A model generated the notes under the pieces. The model saw only the letters and a program-made list of their open reading frames with translations, searched no databases and was not told where the DNA came from. This document shows, piece after piece, positions 1 through 8,967 of a DNA stretch of 64,000 nucleotides. The position numbers were made by a program, and so were the translations under genes. The stretch is taken from assembly GCA_016630955.3 (NCBI GenBank), contig CM049991.1, forward strand, positions 1,240,001 through 1,304,000. Direction: 5' to 3'. Source of the stretch: Didymella arachidicola (Eukaryota > Ascomycota > Dothideomycetes > Pleosporales > Didymellaceae). How positions within the stretch are numbered: the stretch's first letter is position 1; each line of letters starts with the position of its first letter.

Positions 1-728
1 TATCCAAACCTCCGTTTAGTGTCCATAGAGAGTAGCTCTGCTAGGTACAGTGTGTATAGTACGGGCGAGAGGGGCGACCCCTGAGGTGTGCCACAGGCAA
101 CAGTGTAGCTAGGGGTAGTGACTTGTCCTAGGCGGACTTGGACCCTTCGATCAGTGAGGAAAGAGTTGATAAAGAGGATGGTCCTTTGTGGCCAGCCCTG
201 TTCGACCATACGATGTAGCAGACGGTTTTTGAGGAGAGCGTCAAAAGCGCCTTGCACATCTAGGGTGACCATGGTGACATGCTTTCCAAGCACCCATGCT
301 GCTTCAGTGTCGTGGGTGAACGCTGCGGTGAGGTCTGCTGCAGAGCGCTTTGGAAGTGCGCCGCCATGCTGGGAGCTGAGGATCCTGTGTGTCATGGCGG
401 TCCACGCGATTCTTCGAGCTACTGTTCGTTCAAGTCCCTTTCCAATACAGGAGAGGAGTGCTATCGGTCTCCATGATCGGGGCGACGTCCGATCTGTCTT
501 CCCTGCCTTTGGTATCATCGCTACCTCTGCGAGCTTCCATTGTGCTGGGAAGTGGTTGAGCTCAAGGCACCGCTGGAAGATCCTTCGTATAAGCTCTCCG
601 ACCTGAGCCCAGCAAGCGCGGAGCAGCCGTACAGTAGAGCGGTCAGTGCCAGGTGAGGTGCTCGAGACCCCTATTGTGTTTCGTTCAGCTTCCTCTAGTG
701 AGATGTACGTGCTCCACGGGAGAGCGGC
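1..728 (-). mobile_element. 5'-truncated second copy of the LINE (RT segment), runs off the left edge
   Basis: This stretch aligns without gaps to about 2964-3690 of the full-length LINE in this window (offset 2963). It covers the reverse-transcriptase region upstream of the YADD box, on the minus strand. In the first 60 bases about 7 differ, most of them transitions (T here for C there, A for G). Reading the minus strand in the ORF2 frame I find no stop codon across the whole fragment, so it is either young or under little decay. Homology ends near 728, next to the 13-bp target-site repeat that borders the complete element. Its 3' part lies beyond position 1. Confidence 0.9.
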
Positions 729-738
729 GTTAGGGGGA
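726..738. repeat. target-site duplication, LINE 3' side
   Basis: The 13-mer GGCGTTAGGGGGA is repeated exactly at 6773-6785, on the other side of the LINE. The bases flanking the repeat differ between the two copies. The right-hand copy lies inside pogo transposase codons (HP-PN-A), so it is the pre-insertion target sequence. Confidence 0.8.
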
Positions 739-762
739 TTGGTTGGTTGGTTGGTTGGTTGG
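739..762. repeat. (TTGG)6 tract = LINE 3' tail (CCAA)6 on the minus strand
   Basis: Six perfect TTGG units sit directly between the left target-site repeat and the LINE 3' UTR. On the element's strand this reads as a CCAA tail. Simple-repeat tails in place of poly(A) are known for several non-LTR clades; assigning it as the tail is inference from its position. Confidence 0.75.
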
Positions 763-1138
763 TATTCATTTTTCGTCTAGTTGATGTGGAATAAGTCCAT
801 CATCTCGCCTCCCGAAGGGCATGTACGACGTGCTAAGCTATGGAATTACAGTGCTGATACACTACCTTAGAAAGCATTTCCTGCCTGCGCGGGTATTGTT
901 ACCATTTCAGAACTACAGCTCCCCGTCCAGTTGGGGAGGCTAAGCGATGTATGTATATTAGGGTAATTTCCTTGCATTCTGAGGCATATATGTGCCGTAG
1001 GAGAGAGAGAAAGAGACATCGTGTGAGTGGAGGGGGTGAAGGGGTGGAGGGGTGGAGGGGTGAAGAGTGTTGCATCGATTGTGCTGGACCTAGCAGAACT
1101 AGGTGCAGGTGTTTGCTGCTGTTGCAGGGCTGCAGGAG

Positions 1139-4100
1139 CTAGCGGGGGCAGATCTTGGTGAAGTACTGTGTAAGTTTGACAAAGGCGTCAAAGGCCTCTG
1201 GCTCCTTCACTAGTGCTGCAGTGTACGCTAGGCCATCAGCCTGGCTGGATGGTAGTATTAGTGGTCGCAGCGGCCATCTGCTAAAGCTCCCGCGGGTCTT
1301 GCGGCAGAGCACGAGGTGCTCTGGCGTCTTGTCGCGCCCGCATGAGCAGCTAAGGTTTGCATCCTTGTGATTGTACATTCGGTGATACCAGGCAAAGTCC
1401 CCATGCCTAGATTGGATGGAGAGGAGCCTGGCTAACGTGGCCCTTGGTAGGTCTAGTTCCCTTGGACTGCTGCGTGGTGCATAGTCCAAGTCCCAGCTCT
1501 TGTACCATTTCGAGAGCTTAGTCTTCTTGTCAGACCACCAGGTCTGTTGTGTGTGTCGCAGTGTCTTGCGGGCTATCGTCTTGATGCCTGAGAGTGTAGG
1601 CAGAGCGGCTTTTCCAGTCGGGGGTGAGGGGTGCTGGGCTTCTAGGTTGGCTAATCTGTCTGCTGCCTCGTTCCCCTCAATGTCTAGGTGTCCAGGGGCC
1701 CATTTGATAGAGACGTCGTGTGTCTCCATGGCGCCATGGCACTCCAGGAAAGCCCATTGAGAGGTAGGAGGTGCGTCGCCCCTGAGGCACCAGACCACTG
1801 AGGTGCTGTCTATGCACAGCCAGATTCGGCGGGTGCGGAGCTCTGGTTGCCTTACGGTATGCTGGAGGCCTCTCCATGCTCCTACTACTTCCGCGTCGAA
1901 GACGTGCGAGGTAGGGTTGAGTGACCCGCGTCCAGTGTGCAGTTGTTTTCCGTTCTGATACACTGCAAAGCCGTAGGTAACCCGCTTTTCTCCTTCCTTT
2001 GTGTACTGTTCAGAGCCATCTGAGAAGATAGTGACTTCTAGTGGTGAGAGCTGGGCCCACCATTCTTTAAAAGCCTTAGCTGCAGTCTTCTTGTCTAGGC
2101 TAAGCGTCGGGTCTGTTCGGCAGCCAGTCGAGTAGTGAGGGGCTGAGAGTGTAGTCCTGGGGGTCTCTGGTAGAAGAGATGCCATCTGTTGGACTTTCGT
2201 CTTGACTCGCTGGGGTTGTCCGGTTTTTACGCCCCTGTTTACGATAGGTACTGCTGTGCGCCTAGTGAGAGGGTGGTCTGCATCTGTAGTGCGCAGGTGG
2301 GTTGCAAATCTGAGTCTGGCTTCCTCGAGTGCCACTGCTGCCGGTAGCAGTCCGGCGTCTCGGAAGAGTGCAGCTATAGGGGTTGTTCTCCACGCTGGTA
2401 GGATGCCTCTTGCCGCTATGGCTAGTGTTTTGTCTATGGCAGCTATGTGCCACCCAATGTAAGCGCTGACCTCTTGTGGCCTGCCTGGTTTAAGTGTGTG
2501 TGGCTTTTTGGTGCGGCCTCTGTACCAGCATTCAGTTCCATACAGGAGTGATGGGTACACACAGGCAACAGTGGCCTTGCGGAGGGAGCTGGCTGGGGGT
2601 CCATAGGTAGTCCTAGCTAGGCTGCGAATGTGATAGGCTACCTTGGCAGCTTTTGCCGTGCGCGTAGCTACATGCCGTCGGAAGGTGAGTCTGCGGTCAA
2701 ACCACACGCCTAACCAGCGCAGGGCTGGCTGACTGTGCTCTCCACCCGGGAGGATTGGATAGATCGTGAGCTGTTCATCTACGACGCAGGGAGGCGCATA
2801 GCTGCTCCGCTGTCTGGTCAGGTGGATCATTTCCTGCTTTTCTGGAGCAAAGGTAACCTTATTAGCCTCACCCCATGCTCTGATCTCCCTTAGGTCTTCT
2901 GCGAGGAGCTCGACGTTGTCGTCCATAGAGTGTGAGGCCTGGTATAGACATATGTCGTCTGCGTACCCAAACCTCCGTTCAGTGTCCATGGATAGTAGCT
3001 CTGCCAGGTACAGTGTGTACAGGACGGGTGAGAGAGGCGACCCCTGGGGTGTGCCGCAGGCAACTGCGTAGCTAGGAGTGGTGACCTGGCCAAGGCGGAC
3101 TTGCACCCTCCGGTCAGTTAGGAATGAGTCTACAAAGAGGATCGTCCTTTGTGGCCAGCCCTGTTGGGCCATCCGATGCAACAGGCGGTTCTTCAGGAGA
3201 GCGTCAAACGCGCCTTGCACATCTAGGGTGACCATAGTGACGTGCTTTCCAAGCACCCATGCTGCTTCAGTGTCGTGGGTGAACGCTGCAGTGAGGTCTG
3301 CTGCAGAGCGTTTTGGAAGCGCGCCGCCATGCTGGGGGCTGAGGATCTTGTGTGTCATGGCAGTCCATGCAATACGTCTAGCCACAGTTCGTTCGAGTCC
3401 CTTTCCAATACAAGACAGAAGCGCTATCGGTCTCCAGGAGCGGGGCGATGTCCGGTCTGTTTTCCCCACTTTCGGTATCATGGCTACCTCTGCAAGCTTC
3501 CATTGCGCCGGGAAGTGGTTGAGTTCAAGACACCGCTGGAAGATCCTTCGTACGAGTTCCCCCACCTGAGTCCAGCAGGCGCGGAGTAGTCGCACTGTAG
3601 AGCGGTCAGTGCCTGGTGATGTGCTTGACACCCCTATCGTGTTTCGCTCACACTCCTCAAGTGAGATGTGTGTGCTCCACGGGAGGGTGGCTGCAGCCTC
3701 CTGGTCTGGACGCTGTCCGAGGTCATCTTCTGCTGTGTAGCGGTTGAGAACTTCCTGTCTAAGTGCCTCTGCTTTCTCCAGGGGGTCTGATATCGTTCTG
3801 TTGTTCACTTCGAGGGGAGTGTCCTGGTTCTCTGGCGTGAGCTTGTGCCAGGCAATGATCTTGAACAGGTCCTTGTCGTCTCTAGCGTTATCGATGACGT
3901 GCCTCCAGTACTGCCTCTTGGCCTGTCGGACGGTAGTCTTGAAGGCCTGTCTCTCCTCTGGTAGACTGCCAGAGCAGAGCTGTCTAGCACGTTTGTAGGC
4001 CTGGTAGGCGGTCTTGCACTCCTCGGTCCACCATGGTGCAGCGCGGCCTTCCTTGCGGTTGAGCTTGCCTGCTGCCTGTACAGAGTGCTGTATAGCCTCT

Positions 4101-4972
4101 GTGAGCAGCGTGACGCATTCTTCTAGCTGTGCTGCATCCTGTGTTGCAAGCGGGTCTGCGATGTTTTGGGCACCCATTTCTACCAGCCCAGCGAACTTAG
4201 CTAGGCTCGCCTCTGGAACTCTGTAGTGGTACTGTTCTAGTTGCGGAGTGCCTGGTGTGGAGATGGGGACAGAGGTCACTATCGTCTCATGATCTGAGCC
4301 GCTGTGCATGCTAGCATCGACAGCAGACTGGGCAAACGGGATGTTAGAGAAGGTGAGGTCAAGAACGTGACCAGCGCAGTGTGTTGGCTGCCCTGGCACA
4401 CCAATGTAGTCCATAGACGCGTTGGCAGCCCATCTAGCTAGCTCCACTCCTCCGTTGGCTGCAGTGATGGTAGGCTCAAAGGATTCGTGTCTGGCGTTAA
4501 AGTCGCCCCCGACAAGGCAGAGCTGAGGGGGTGTCAGATGTGTGACGTATTGAATGACGTCTGGGGTGTGTGGCTGTCTGTAGCAGTTGAGTATGGCGAC
4601 TCCATTTACTACCGCCCATAGCATGTCTGGGTGGTTGAGACTCTCTCTAGCCTGGTACCGTAGGTGGCGGCCTCTGCGGATGTATGTCATCACTCTAGGG
4701 CGGACTGAGCCTGGTGTGTTGGGGCTGTCCCAGGTGCTGATAGGTGCTAGGTGCTTGAAACCAGGGTGAGTGGATGTTCTCGAGTTGGCACATGCGAAGG
4801 GCTCTTGAACACACACAACATCTATGCCCTTCTGGAAGGCCAGCTCTAGTGTTGTGATGTGCCAGGGCGAGCATCTGCCGACGTTGGCCCAGCATACACG
4901 GAGTTGTCTGCTTGGTAGACTGTGCTGTTGACGCCTGTTGTGGGCTGGTATGTTGTAGGGGTGTTCTAGCAT
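1139..4972 (-). CDS. LINE ORF2: endonuclease, reverse transcriptase, RNase H
   Basis: A 1,277-aa intact polyprotein for target-primed reverse transcription. The N-terminal apurinic-type endonuclease shows QEP (about residue 56), GGDFNARH, LDLTFSN and GSDHE. The reverse transcriptase shows a WRPIALLS block, the LDVQGAFD block A aspartate, GTPQGSPLSP, and FGYADD as catalytic box. The RNase H domain (about residues 1000-1140) shows SDGS, a DAEVV glutamate, CIDSTS and GHLDIEGNEAAD, so all four acidic positions are present. A C-x-C-x7-H-x4-C knuckle lies near the C-terminus. The start ATG overlaps the ORF1 stop in the string ATGCTAG, which suggests coupled reinitiation. No frameshift or stop is seen. 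Confidence 0.93.
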   Translation of the reverse strand: MLEHPYNIPAHNRRQQHSLPSRQLRVCWANVGRCSPWHITTLELAFQKGIDVVCVQEPFACANSRTSTHPGFKHLAPISTWDSPNTPGSVRPRVMTYIRRGRHLRYQARESLNHPDMLWAVVNGVAILNCYRQPHTPDVIQYVTHLTPPQLCLVGGDFNARHESFEPTITAANGGVELARWAANASMDYIGVPGQPTHCAGHVLDLTFSNIPFAQSAVDASMHSGSDHETIVTSVPISTPGTPQLEQYHYRVPEASLAKFAGLVEMGAQNIADPLATQDAAQLEECVTLLTEAIQHSVQAAGKLNRKEGRAAPWWTEECKTAYQAYKRARQLCSGSLPEERQAFKTTVRQAKRQYWRHVIDNARDDKDLFKIIAWHKLTPENQDTPLEVNNRTISDPLEKAEALRQEVLNRYTAEDDLGQRPDQEAAATLPWSTHISLEECERNTIGVSSTSPGTDRSTVRLLRACWTQVGELVRRIFQRCLELNHFPAQWKLAEVAMIPKVGKTDRTSPRSWRPIALLSCIGKGLERTVARRIAWTAMTHKILSPQHGGALPKRSAADLTAAFTHDTEAAWVLGKHVTMVTLDVQGAFDALLKNRLLHRMAQQGWPQRTILFVDSFLTDRRVQVRLGQVTTPSYAVACGTPQGSPLSPVLYTLYLAELLSMDTERRFGYADDICLYQASHSMDDNVELLAEDLREIRAWGEANKVTFAPEKQEMIHLTRQRSSYAPPCVVDEQLTIYPILPGGEHSQPALRWLGVWFDRRLTFRRHVATRTAKAAKVAYHIRSLARTTYGPPASSLRKATVACVYPSLLYGTECWYRGRTKKPHTLKPGRPQEVSAYIGWHIAAIDKTLAIAARGILPAWRTTPIAALFRDAGLLPAAVALEEARLRFATHLRTTDADHPLTRRTAVPIVNRGVKTGQPQRVKTKVQQMASLLPETPRTTLSAPHYSTGCRTDPTLSLDKKTAAKAFKEWWAQLSPLEVTIFSDGSEQYTKEGEKRVTYGFAVYQNGKQLHTGRGSLNPTSHVFDAEVVGAWRGLQHTVRQPELRTRRIWLCIDSTSVVWCLRGDAPPTSQWAFLECHGAMETHDVSIKWAPGHLDIEGNEAADRLANLEAQHPSPPTGKAALPTLSGIKTIARKTLRHTQQTWWSDKKTKLSKWYKSWDLDYAPRSSPRELDLPRATLARLLSIQSRHGDFAWYHRMYNHKDANLSCSCGRDKTPEHLVLCRKTRGSFSRWPLRPLILPSSQADGLAYTAALVKEPEAFDAFVKLTQYFTKICPR

Positions 4973-6627
4973 GACGATGGCGGGTCATCGCTCATGCTGG
5001 TGTCTTCCCTCTCCGAGGTGGACGGGTCAGTGTGGATAGTCGATTGTGGGCGGATGCTGCCGGCAGACAGCTGTCCTACATTGAGGCTTCTCTGGCCTGT
5101 GGCGGCCCGCCTTGGTCTCTTTGCTCTGCCAGTGGAAGAGGAGGATGGATAGGAGTTAGTCGTTGTAGGAAGTGATGCGGAAGCCCTGCTATCTCCTTCT
5201 TGCCTCTGGGTGGGAGGCTGGGGAGGCGCTGTCTCCGATGCCTCTAGAGGAGTAGTCTCAGGCTGAAGCGTTGCCTGTCTGAGGGTCTCTTCGACTGTCC
5301 TGTAGAGGTGCTGCTGTGCTATCTTGCCTGCGCGTCGGATAGCCTTCAGCTCGGCTCTTGTAGGCTTGATGCTGTGTCCGTTGACCCGGCGAGGGGCTGC
5401 AGGGCAGTTGGCGTGGCTAGCTGGGTGTGGTCCGTGGCAGTTGGCGCACACGGCTTTGTGGGCGCAGTTGTCCCCGTACGGTCCTTGGTGTCTGTCTGTG
5501 CGGTCTCCACAGTGCACGCAGCGCGCTACCTGGGTGCATCGGGCAGCGTTACAGTAGCCCTGGCAGCCTGGGTTGTGGCGCTGGATGGTAGGGTGCTTGT
5601 TGATCACCTTGGAGTACTCGCTGATACCAAAAAGGCGGAACGAGCGGACTGGCTCCTTGTAAGAGATGATCCAGGTGGTAAGGCCACGGTGGTTGGCTCC
5701 ATGTCGTGAGGCCCTGCAGCTGACCGGCTGCCTGCCTGTTTGCGAGCATACCTCTTCCTCCACTAGCTGGATAGTCGTGGGTAGTTCTGTGCCGTCGAGG
5801 GTTCGAAGGGAACTGGGTACTCCCTGTACTGCGTAGTTGATCCAGCGTTCTGGGACCCTTACCGCGTCTCCGTCTAGTGCTCTCGCTAGAAGTTCCTGGT
5901 TTTCTTGGGTTAGAAGCTGGTCCCGGATAGACTTATTAGCTGGGGTGATCGCCCAGCCTGTTTTGATTGGTGATGCGGCAGGTATGTCCCTCAGGGTGAT
6001 TCCTCCTATGCTCTTGCAAACTGCCTGTCTTACCGCAAATGGTGAGGGTTGTTGCAGTCGCATTGTTGGGTTGGAGATGGCTATGAAGATTCGATCGTCT
6101 TCTTTGGGCTTAGCCGACGGACCAGGCCGGGGTTTAGCAGGGATCAGGGGTCGGTTGGCACCCCTATCTGAGATTTGGGGGTCTCTGGCTACGTCCGCCC
6201 AAGAGCGGCGTCCTGACTCTTGGCTCCCGGGGTTGCTGTGATTAGTGTCACTGCTCCAGCGAGAGCTAGGGGGAGAGTTGCTTGGGGAGAGGGAGGTCAG
6301 CGCGTGAACGACCCTCTGCTGCAGCTCCTGTGCGATCCTGGCTTCTTGCGGGTTAGTGTAGCCCTGTGCGTGTTGATCTACGGCTGCTGCGAAGGCAGTA
6401 GTGATGGTGTTCCATAGCTGGGTAATTTGCTGAGTCTCAGCGATGTGGCGTTGGACGGCATCAGAGACTCGAGGTTTGGGAGCGCCCCCACCGGGGTTCT
6501 GGCTGCTCAGAAGGGGCGCATGGTGCTGCATGTCCTCCTGGGGCCGTCTTGGAGCGCGTGTATACAACTGCTGGGGGATCTCGTAGTCTGGGGACCCTGT
6601 GTGCTGGGAAGAGGGAGACTCTGCCAT
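4966..6627 (-). CDS. LINE ORF1: Gag-like RNA-binding protein with zinc knuckles
   Basis: A 553-aa protein. The N-terminal half is rich in Ser, Pro and Gln. The middle (about 185-345) resembles the nucleic-acid-binding core of fungal Tad1-type ORF1 proteins. After it comes a Cys/His cluster (about 355-425) with several CCHC-type knuckles, for example C-A-N-C-x4-H-x4-C. The tail is Ser-rich. Such proteins coat the LINE RNA to form the retrotransposition particle. The stop codon overlaps the ORF2 start by 7 bases. The start is the first ATG after the putative 145-bp 5' UTR. Confidence 0.88.
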   Translation of the reverse strand: MAESPSSQHTGSPDYEIPQQLYTRAPRRPQEDMQHHAPLLSSQNPGGGAPKPRVSDAVQRHIAETQQITQLWNTITTAFAAAVDQHAQGYTNPQEARIAQELQQRVVHALTSLSPSNSPPSSRWSSDTNHSNPGSQESGRRSWADVARDPQISDRGANRPLIPAKPRPGPSAKPKEDDRIFIAISNPTMRLQQPSPFAVRQAVCKSIGGITLRDIPAASPIKTGWAITPANKSIRDQLLTQENQELLARALDGDAVRVPERWINYAVQGVPSSLRTLDGTELPTTIQLVEEEVCSQTGRQPVSCRASRHGANHRGLTTWIISYKEPVRSFRLFGISEYSKVINKHPTIQRHNPGCQGYCNAARCTQVARCVHCGDRTDRHQGPYGDNCAHKAVCANCHGPHPASHANCPAAPRRVNGHSIKPTRAELKAIRRAGKIAQQHLYRTVEETLRQATLQPETTPLEASETAPPQPPTQRQEGDSRASASLPTTTNSYPSSSSTGRAKRPRRAATGQRSLNVGQLSAGSIRPQSTIHTDPSTSEREDTSMSDDPPSSC

Positions 6628-6772
6628 CCTATTAAGCTCCTTGCGCGTCGCGCAGGGGGCCTAGGCGGACGTTAGAGGTACTCCCAGAGTGGCCGCAGTG
6701 AGCCGGATCGTTTGCTGTGATTTTTGGGGCTTCTGTGAAGGAAACCCAGAAATCAAAAGATTGGTGTTCGGT

Positions 6773-6785
6773 GGCGTTAGGGGGA
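6773..6785. repeat. target-site duplication, LINE 5' side
   Basis: Exact 13-base match to 726-738. On the minus strand it belongs to the transposase codons of a G-I-H-P-P-N-A segment, a conserved block near the end of pogo/Fot1 transposases. The LINE therefore broke that gene. Confidence 0.8.
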
Positions 6786-7904
6786 TGTATTCCTGTAGCT
6801 TCAAAGGCCGTTAACACCAACGATTCTGTAAAGGTGCTAACCCAGGCAGGCCAGAACAGTGAGAAGAAATTAGCCTTATCAACAGGCAGCTATCCCAGCG
6901 TCCTGTGGTTGTGTGTATCAAGCTCAGTTGAGTAGTTCTGGCTCAGTGACTTGAAGCAGACTACGTCTAATGGCTGGAGAGTGTGGGTAGCGTGAGGGGG
7001 GGAAGATAAGCAGCAGAATCTTGTGTTCGTCGCAGTAGTTGATGAAGTCCTTCGTTACGTGGCTGCCGTGGCCGTCAAGGATCAGTAACCTCCACCTTCT
7101 CCGTGCTTTGGCCTTAGTGTAGCGATCAAAGACCTGCTCTAGCCACGTCACCCCTAGATCGTTGTTTGTCCATCCATTTGGTGACGTTGTGAAGTGGATA
7201 GAGTGCTTCCTTGGATCGATATTGTGTACCCAGCTTGCCTGCACTGCAGGACCAGCTGCTGGAAAGATGATGCCTGGGGGAAGAGTTGATCCATCTGCGC
7301 ATATCGTCGCTAGCACCGTCACCCACTCTCGATTGCCATCGTGCTGTGATTGCTTGTTCTGCTTCTTCTCATACAGCACCCTATCAAAGCATCTCTTCAT
7401 CCTTGAGATGACCCCAATCATGAACCCCTTTTCGTCCATATTGTACATGTTCTCAGGCAGCACCTTGTATTCAGCCATCTTTTGATGCAGAAGATCAAAG
7501 TATTGCCTGTATCTCTCACCTGAGTCAGCTTGGTGACGCACAGATTCCATGGGGGTGGACTAGGCAGTGAGGAGAGTGTCCATGTGACGGCTGAGGAAGC
7601 GGGTAACCCAGCTATCAGATGGCTCCCAGGCACACAAAGGAGTCGCGAAATTAATAATCATCTGCCTTGTAGGCATTAAGTGTCTCTATGTAAGCCCTCT
7701 GATGTACTTTACAAGCTCTGCCTCATCGCGTGGGTGTAATAGACGTTGGGAGTTGATAGTATCTTCCCGCGGGGGTGCTTGACCCTTGTGTTGGCGCGTC
7801 AACGTAGTACGAGAACAGCCATGTTTTTTGGCTAGAGCGCGGTACGAAAACTGTTCTCCTGGTCTTAAACTGTCTAACTCTGCAAGGGCTTCCTTTACTG
7901 GCAT
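6773..7904 (-). pseudogene. Fot1/pogo-type DDE transposase pseudogene, interrupted by the LINE
   Basis: The minus strand reads as one diverged transposase. It has an N-terminal HTH (MPVKEALAEL...GEQFSYRALAKKHGCSRTTL), then a VKYIRGLT segment, then the DDE core with NMDEKGFMIG, LILDGHGSHVT and, after a frame change, THTLQPLDV (third acidic residue). It ends in AFEATGIHPPNA at the LINE junction. Lesions I can see are TAG at 7686-7688 after RGLT, TAG at about 7559-7561 before the STPMESV block (Trp expected in the family), one extra C in the 7-C run at about 6997-7003, and a further TAG before LPVDKANFF. The rest of the C-terminus is not visible; it may lie beyond the left edge, past the truncated LINE. 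No terminal inverted repeats could be assigned. Confidence 0.88.
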
Positions 7905-8891
7905 TGTGGTGTTGAGTTATAGGGGTGCAAAGTATTGCTCAAAGAAGGTGGGGTGGCCCGTGAGCTGAACAGGCCCACGAGGTGCACGGGCACGGTACGA
8001 GGCTGATGCGCGATATCGTTTGTGGAAAGTGCAGCGTGCTTGCAACCGAGCGGAACTCCCGATCTGAACGACACTGTACGCCTCAACAGACCAAAATCCG
8101 GGGGTCCAACGCTACTGCAAGCCACCACACTCCATAGAATGTACATTCTCTTGTCGATTCGGCTTTGCCATGCCTCGCGCCACCCGAGCGACCTTCTGAG
8201 TTGCCGCGTGAAGCCTTATTAGGCTGTCTGCCTTAAACGCCCTTTGGCCAGTCTCGGCTTCAGCCTTCCTTTCGCCTTGTCGGGCCTCAACGCATCAGCG
8301 CACATCCCGATCGAATCGAAGTGTATGCAAGGGTTTCTGCAAGCTACTAATAAGGCTGAAATCGATACTCGTTTTTTCAGTGGCTGACTGACGCCTATGG
8401 CCTTGCCCGCAGCACGACATCGAGGAGCTCCGTTATGGAGACATCACTGACGCAGTACCGTTACCTAAGGCCAAGTCGGCCTCAAACGAGAAGTTCCATG
8501 TCATGCGCTGGTAGAACGGCTTCATCTGGAGTGACTACAGTAGTTCTCATGTCATTGGTTACCCGGTGACGATCACCTCTGTGGCAGGAAAGCCCGCCAG
8601 AGAGTTAGCAGGCTTTCTTCTCAGTCGAGATGTTCATTCGGGATAATGCAGTCAAGTGTATATCCCAAATAGTGCAGCCAAACACTCGTTCTGGTGCAGT
8701 CTCTCAGCCAGCCCCTATATGAGTTGATCTTACCTTTGCGGGAGAGGGACCTCGTCGTGCGGTCTCCCGCCGCAACGACCAGCTCAGCTCCTCTCATGGC
8801 ATGGGCTTGGAAATAGTCTTGGCTTCAGCCATGCTTTACTCGTACTAGTGACTGTTCATACTTGAGCTATGGAATGTGGTTATGTCCAGCG
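7905..8891. other. intergenic, no gene seen
   Basis: About 1 kb between the pogo remnant and the secreted-protein gene. It has no convincing ORF. The part next to the transposase start may hold the transposon's 5' terminus, but its partner terminus is not in view. Confidence 0.5.
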
Positions 8892-8899
8892 TATAAAAA
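8892..8899 (+). promoter_or_regulatory. TATA box of the Thr-rich secreted protein gene
   Basis: TATAAAAA lies 76 bases upstream of the ATG at 8968, a usual TATA-to-start spacing for a fungal gene with a short leader. Confidence 0.6.
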
Positions 8900-8967
8900 G
8901 AGCGCTGTCAGCCTTCGCGGTCCCGATTACCTGAGTACTAAACAGCAACCGAAACAGACTAACTGTC

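Larger units (their letters stand above)
739..6772 (-). mobile_element. full-length non-LTR retrotransposon (LINE with APE, RT and RNase H)
   Basis: A 6,034-bp element on the minus strand. In order it has a 145-bp 5' UTR (6772-6628), ORF1 with CCHC knuckles (6627-4966), ORF2 with endonuclease, reverse transcriptase, RNase H and a C-terminal zinc knuckle (4972-1139), a roughly 376-bp 3' UTR (1138-763) and a (CCAA)6 tail. It is bounded by an exact 13-bp target-site duplication. The domain order and the RNase H domain fit the Tad1/I-like group known from ascomycetes. Both ORFs are intact, so the copy may be mobile or recently was. It sits inside a pogo transposase pseudogene and abuts a truncated copy of its own family. 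Confidence 0.9.

Noticed and set aside
118..606. Plus-strand ORF of 162 aa, with a twin at 3078-3569
   Set aside because: Both are the antisense of the LINE reverse-transcriptase frame; they match each other only because the LINE copies do.
5308..5709. Plus-strand ORF of 133 aa
   Set aside because: Antisense of LINE ORF1.
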